Of a DNA stretch of 42,500 nt, positions 39,206 to 42,500 are shown piece after piece. A program made the translations under genes and the position numbers. The notes below the pieces were generated by a model, which had not been told where the DNA came from, made no database searches, and saw only the letters and a list, made by a program, of their open reading frames with translations. The stretch's first letter is position 1. Each line of letters starts with the position of its first letter. Source of the DNA: Chrysomallon squamiferum (taxonomy: Eukaryota; Mollusca; Gastropoda; Neomphalida; Peltospiridae); assembly GCA_012295275.1 (NCBI GenBank), contig CM022665.1:39642295-39684794 (forward strand), in the 5' to 3' direction.

Positions 39206-40050
39206 AACAATAATAATAACAATAGGATTAGAAGAAGGAGAAAAACTAAATCAAAGACAAAAACAAAACAGTTGAAATGCACGAGACTACGATACGGAAT
39301 GTTACTGATTTTGGAATTAATTTTTATTTGTTTAGTATTAATAACTTTTTTTTTTTGGAATTATTTTTTGGTTATTTATTAAAAAATTTTGGGAATGCAT
39401 CTGCCTCGAAAAATTTTACAAATCGTTAATTCTCGATATTTCAAATTATACTTAAAAACGCTTTTAATTTTAGAACGCTTATAATAAAGAAATGCTGTAG
39501 GACGATTTTTTGATTTTAGTTTTTAATTTTTAAACTTTTTATTTATTTAATTTTTTTTCATTATTTTTTAGGAAAACGCTAAAATGCTTTTATCGCCAAT
39601 AAATTTAAAAAGCTTGAATTTGGCTTTCATTTAGAATGCAACTTTTGAATTTAATTCTGATTCTCTTTAATTACTCCTGAATGCTTTTAAAAAAATCTTA
39701 AAATGTGCCCGAACTTTTTTTTAAAAAAACCCTGTCTATGTGTTTATTTATAAAACGAACAAGGAAGTACATTACTACAATCATGCTTTTTACTTATACA
39801 GACAGCTAATATGGAGCGTTAATCAAAATGCATTTGTCGAACAATATTTAAACTATTTAGACTTCGAGATTGTAATAAATGTAACTCTGTACTTATATAC
39901 ATAAGAATATCACCAATGTGGCTTACATCAGCATATATTAAATACAAGTTAGTGCCAAGACGGCAAAACTATTTCCTTTTATAAGGATGTAATGCAAAAA
40001 ATGAAATAACAAAGACTTGTAACAGAAAAATATTAGTAATTCCTGATAAA
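39206..40050. other. A/T-rich non-coding DNA
   Basis: T-rich 39330-39780 with recurrent words such as TTTTAAT, GAATGC and AACGCTTTTA, perhaps a very old degenerate tandem array. No gene is seen. Confidence 0.6.
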
Positions 40051-40260
40051 AAAAAACTGTCATATATATGCATGTATGTGTGTATGTATGTATGTATTTA
40101 TGTACGCACGTATGTGTGTGTGTATGTATGTATATACTGAATATGTATATATGTGCGTATGCGTTTGTCTGTACGTGAAAGTGTATGCGTGTGTATGAAT
40201 ATATGTATGCATGCTGGTATATGCATGGTGATATGTATTTATGTAAGTATATATATGTAG
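40051..40260. repeat. Decayed (GTAT)n array
   Basis: GTATGTAT, GTGTGTAT and TATATGT words with interruptions, like 25870-26062. Confidence 0.85.
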
Positions 40261-41197
40261 ATATTTGTTTATGGTTACATAAAAGGTATTGATAAAAAAA
40301 AGAGTAAAAAAGAAAAAAAAGAAAGCATAAAATTTCGGCATATTTTGTCTCATCTCGTATTTTTAACCACTTACAAATATATTCAGTGTCTTTCAACAAA
40401 CACAACCTTGTTGAATGTGAATGTAATTTGTTATTTTTACAAACACCAAGAAGTTTTAGTGACCAGAAGCACTAAAAAAAAAAAAAAAAAAAAAAAAAAA
40501 TAAAAAATAATAATAATAATAATAAATACATAAATAAAACAAAATTTTAAAACATCCTCAAACCCCCAAAACCATAAAAAAATCCAATAAAAAGGAAATA
40601 TATATATATATAAGCAACAACCCCAAAACAAAAAAAAAAAAAACAAATAGATACAGCAACAAAGTCATAAATAAATAACTATATAAATAGATAAATGCTA
40701 AACAATAATGAATATATATATATTCGTTATTAATAAAATATACAAGTAAATAAATACAAGTAAATAAATAAATAAATAAATAAATAAATATAAAATAACT
40801 ACACTACCTAAACCAGAATTATATTGCACCAGTACAAACAAGTTAGAACGTAAACACAGTGGTAAGTGCTGTACTGTGGAAGAAAATATGTAAAAGTTAC
40901 GTCATAAAAAGCATCGGTTTGTATCTGAATTAATATAATTCTGTATATGAAAACACCATGCTTTTGTTGTAAAAGGTTGCAGGTCAACAGAACAATGAAG
41001 ATAACTCGTAATTTAATTAGTATATTTTCATCCTAGCAACCGTTTCTCTGAGATACTTTTAATGTGTAACCATGTCATATTTTCATTACGTCATCTTATG
41101 TCGTATTGATATATGTTTAAGCAGACTTCTTAAGTGATACTGACAATTAGAAGAGATAAGTTTATTGTAAATATGGGAACTGACGTATGCAGTTAAT
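40261..41197. other. A/T-rich non-coding DNA downstream of the calmodulin-like gene
   Basis: An A-tract of about 28 bases (40473-40500), AAT words, AAAT units near 40763-40790 and (TA)n near 40600. 40800-41190 is more complex but has no recognisable gene. Its right part may be the 3' end of the calmodulin-like transcript. Confidence 0.6.
41161..41166 (-). promoter_or_regulatory. Possible polyadenylation signal for the calmodulin-like gene
   Basis: TTTATT on the plus strand gives AATAAA on the minus strand, about 545 bases beyond the stop codon at 41712. It is the first exact hexamer I see downstream of that stop. If used, the 3' UTR would contain the (AAT)n and (AAC)n arrays between 41198 and 41509. 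The hexamer is common by chance in DNA this A/T-rich, so the call is weak. Confidence 0.25.
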
Positions 41198-41237
41198 AAT
41201 AATAATAACAACAACAACAACAACAACAACAACAACG

Positions 41238-41288
<51 letters not shown>

Positions 41289-41339
41289 TAACAACGAATA
41301 CAACAACGACATGACGTCAACAACATTAGTAATTATACA

Positions 41340-41372
<33 letters not shown>

Positions 41373-41457
41373 GATAATAATAATAACAGCAAACACAACA
41401 CAATCTATAACATTTATATCATCTACTATAAACAACACTTATAACAGAGTTGTAATC

Positions 41458-41509
<52 letters not shown>
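41198..41509. repeat. Cluster of (AAT)n and (AAC)n arrays
   Basis: An AAC run of about 30 bases (41205-41236) passes into AAT (to about 41287). Two more AAT blocks follow near 41341-41372 and 41457-41509, separated by A/T-rich sequence that itself looks derived from AAN trinucleotides. It lies in the predicted 3' flank or UTR of the calmodulin-like gene. Confidence 0.9.
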
Positions 41510-41711
41510 TTACGTGGTGACATTTAAAGTTAATAAGCAATTGTTAAAGATACCAACAAATTAAGTTATGTACAGTTAATTTCAAGATAACATTAATGAA
41601 TGACAGTTTCTGCGTAATGGCATGCATAATATGAATGTGCAGGAAAAGAACAAGAGCAAGGCATAATTTGTTTTGTTAGCCGCTATGCGGTTTTTCTCCA
41701 GGTTAGAGAAA

Positions 41712-41743
41712 TCATCTCTTCGACTCCATCATCATTTTGAATT
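41712..41743 (-). CDS. Calmodulin-like protein, terminal exon with stop codon
   Basis: This minus-strand exon follows a strong acceptor, a pyrimidine run ending TTTTTTCAG (AG at 41744-41745). Its first two bases AA complete the split Glu codon (position 12 of EF-hand loop IV). It then reads Phe-Lys-Met-Met-Met-Glu-Ser-Lys-Arg and TGA (41712-41714). Canonical calmodulin ends Glu-Phe-Val-Gln-Met-Met-Thr-Ala-Lys, so the Phe and paired Met align and the tail is one residue longer. The exon is too short for ordinary ORF finding. The call rests on matched intron phase, acceptor quality, the Phe after the loop, the methionine-rich helix and an in-frame stop at the expected distance. The Met-rich exit helix is typical of calmodulin target-binding surfaces. 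The two exons together give 47 residues of the C-terminal lobe. Confidence 0.85.
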
Positions 41744-42078
41744 CTGAAAAAAGACAAAACAAACCAAATTATGACTGTGACCTTCCTTTTTTTTTTGTGT
41801 GTGTGAGTCTGTTTTTTCTCAAGTCCTTACTTTTCGTCTTTCATTATTATTCATTATTTCGTCATTATTCTATCTCTATCTCTCTTTCACTCCCTTTCAG
41901 TACGTCATTAAATATGCATCCATCATCCTGTATGTCTGTCTGTCTGTCTCTCTCTCTCTGTTTTTGTCTGTCTATCTATCTATCTATCTATCTATCTATA
42001 TATCTACCTACCTACCTACCTACCTATCTGTCTGTCTGTCTATCTATATATCTATCTCTATGTCTCTATGTCTCTGTT

Positions 42079-42117
<39 letters not shown>

Positions 42118-42388
42118 CTCTCTCTCTCTATCTATCTATCTGTTTATCTATCTATCTCTCTACCTGTTTGTCTGTCTATTTATCTCTGTTATAAAATTAT
42201 TTTGAACCTACCGTAAATTTTCTTTTAATTGAGAAATATTTGCAGTAATTAAAGCTTGTTAAGCTGAAAGCTGTTTTCAATACAATTACTTCAACATTTA
42301 TTTCTTGACAAAAACTTTACTAACAATAAAGTTTAACGCGCCCATGTGAATACACAGCGAATAAGTAGCAGGCGTTTAGTAAGGTTAC
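41744..42388 (-). other. Intron of the calmodulin-like gene (645 bases, phase 1)
   Basis: This is a GT...AG intron on the minus strand, with donor AAG|GTAACC and acceptor TTTTTTCAG|AA. It splits the codon for the position-12 glutamate of EF-hand IV. From memory, animal calmodulin genes commonly have an intron near this codon, which fits. Much of it (41933-42187) is a tetranucleotide microsatellite of TCTG, TATC and CTAC units; the rest is A/T-rich and unremarkable. Confidence 0.85.
41933..42187. repeat. Interrupted (TCTG)n/(TATC)n/(CTAC)n microsatellite inside the intron
   Basis: About 250 bases of pyrimidine-biased tetranucleotide repeats. They include pure TATC runs near 41967-42000 and 42078-42116, a run of CTAC units near 42003-42026, and TCTG blocks. 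The array sits wholly within the calmodulin-like intron, so its length may vary without affecting the protein. Confidence 0.9.
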
Positions 42389-42500
42389 CTTCGTAGTTGA
42401 TGAGGCCGTCTCCGTCCAGGTCTGCTTCTTTGATCATGTCGCTGACCTCCTTGTCCGTCAACGACTCGTCCAGCGTGTGCATCACCTGCTTCAGTTCAGC
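42389..42500 (-). CDS. Calmodulin-like protein, penultimate exon (partial; fourth EF-hand)
   Basis: Read on the minus strand from the window edge, this exon encodes 37 residues plus one base. It begins [19 protein letters not shown] and ends [11 protein letters not shown]. It aligns without gaps to residues 103-139 of canonical calmodulin, with about 24 of 37 identities by eye. The EF-hand IV loop has Asp at positions 1, 3 and 5, Gly at 6 and Asn at 9; the position-12 Glu codon is split by the intron. The calcium ligands are therefore all present and the loop should bind calcium. The exon ends GAAG and is followed by GTAACC, a good donor at 42388-42383. Codon use is G/C-rich (GAC, GTC, GGC, CTG), unlike the A/T-rich surroundings, which supports real coding. 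It differs from calmodulin at Lys115 (Ser here), the usual trimethylation site. Calmodulins are cytosolic calcium sensors that bind target helices. The divergence suggests a calmodulin-like paralogue rather than calmodulin itself. The upstream exons lie outside the window. Confidence 0.93.

Overview
The window looks like non-coding DNA from an animal nuclear genome, most likely a mollusc. It is strongly A+T-rich, crowded with simple-sequence repeats, contains decayed retroposons and small DNA transposons, and has one clear intron-containing gene at its right edge. There are no bacterial features (operons, ribosome binding sites, rRNA or tRNA operons). The mollusc assignment is an inference from the style of the repeats: long (GA/CT)n, (CA)n, (TATC)n and (AAT)n tracts, tRNA-derived SINE heads, and a GGATGTCGTTAAACATTC motif followed by ATTC units. 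It is not proven by any gene.

Gene content. The only protein-coding gene I can support is the 3' end of a calmodulin-like gene on the minus strand. A 112-base exon (42389-42500, running off the window) encodes the fourth EF-hand up to the last loop residue. A 645-base intron (41744-42388) follows, and a 32-base terminal exon (41712-41743) supplies the last nine codons and the stop. The split glutamate codon, the GT and AG splice sites, the pyrimidine tract and the reading frame all agree. The other long open frames are translations of repeats and I did not call them as genes.

Layout. 1-6400: A/T-rich DNA, two long (CT)n tracts, a (CTA)n-(CTG)n compound array and one copy of a hAT-like repeat. 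6411-7912: about 1.5 kb of nearly G-free satellite with a 30-base unit. 7913-12950: A/T-rich DNA, a tRNA-like SINE fragment, a CpG-rich patch and tetranucleotide arrays. 12955-13348: a decayed non-LTR retrotransposon ORF2 C-terminus in three frames. 13350-29200: mostly microsatellites of many classes, plus a small dispersed family (21.1 and 23.6 kb) and a degenerate minisatellite. 29218-29480 and 30597-30770: two short non-autonomous DNA elements with inverted termini and imperfect 8-base flanking duplications. 32.1-32.8 kb: short direct repeats, a cluster of quasi-palindromes and a second SINE head. 34.46-35.17 kb: a second A/C-rich satellite, with a 40-base unit and a 217-base higher-order step. 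35.2-41.7 kb: more simple repeats and two short minisatellites. 41.7-42.5 kb: the calmodulin-like gene.

I found no convincing new multi-gene system. The most interesting material is the two A/C-rich satellites, the eight long GA/CT tracts, the previously unmarked transposon relics and the divergent calmodulin-like tail. All motif-level regulatory calls are weak.
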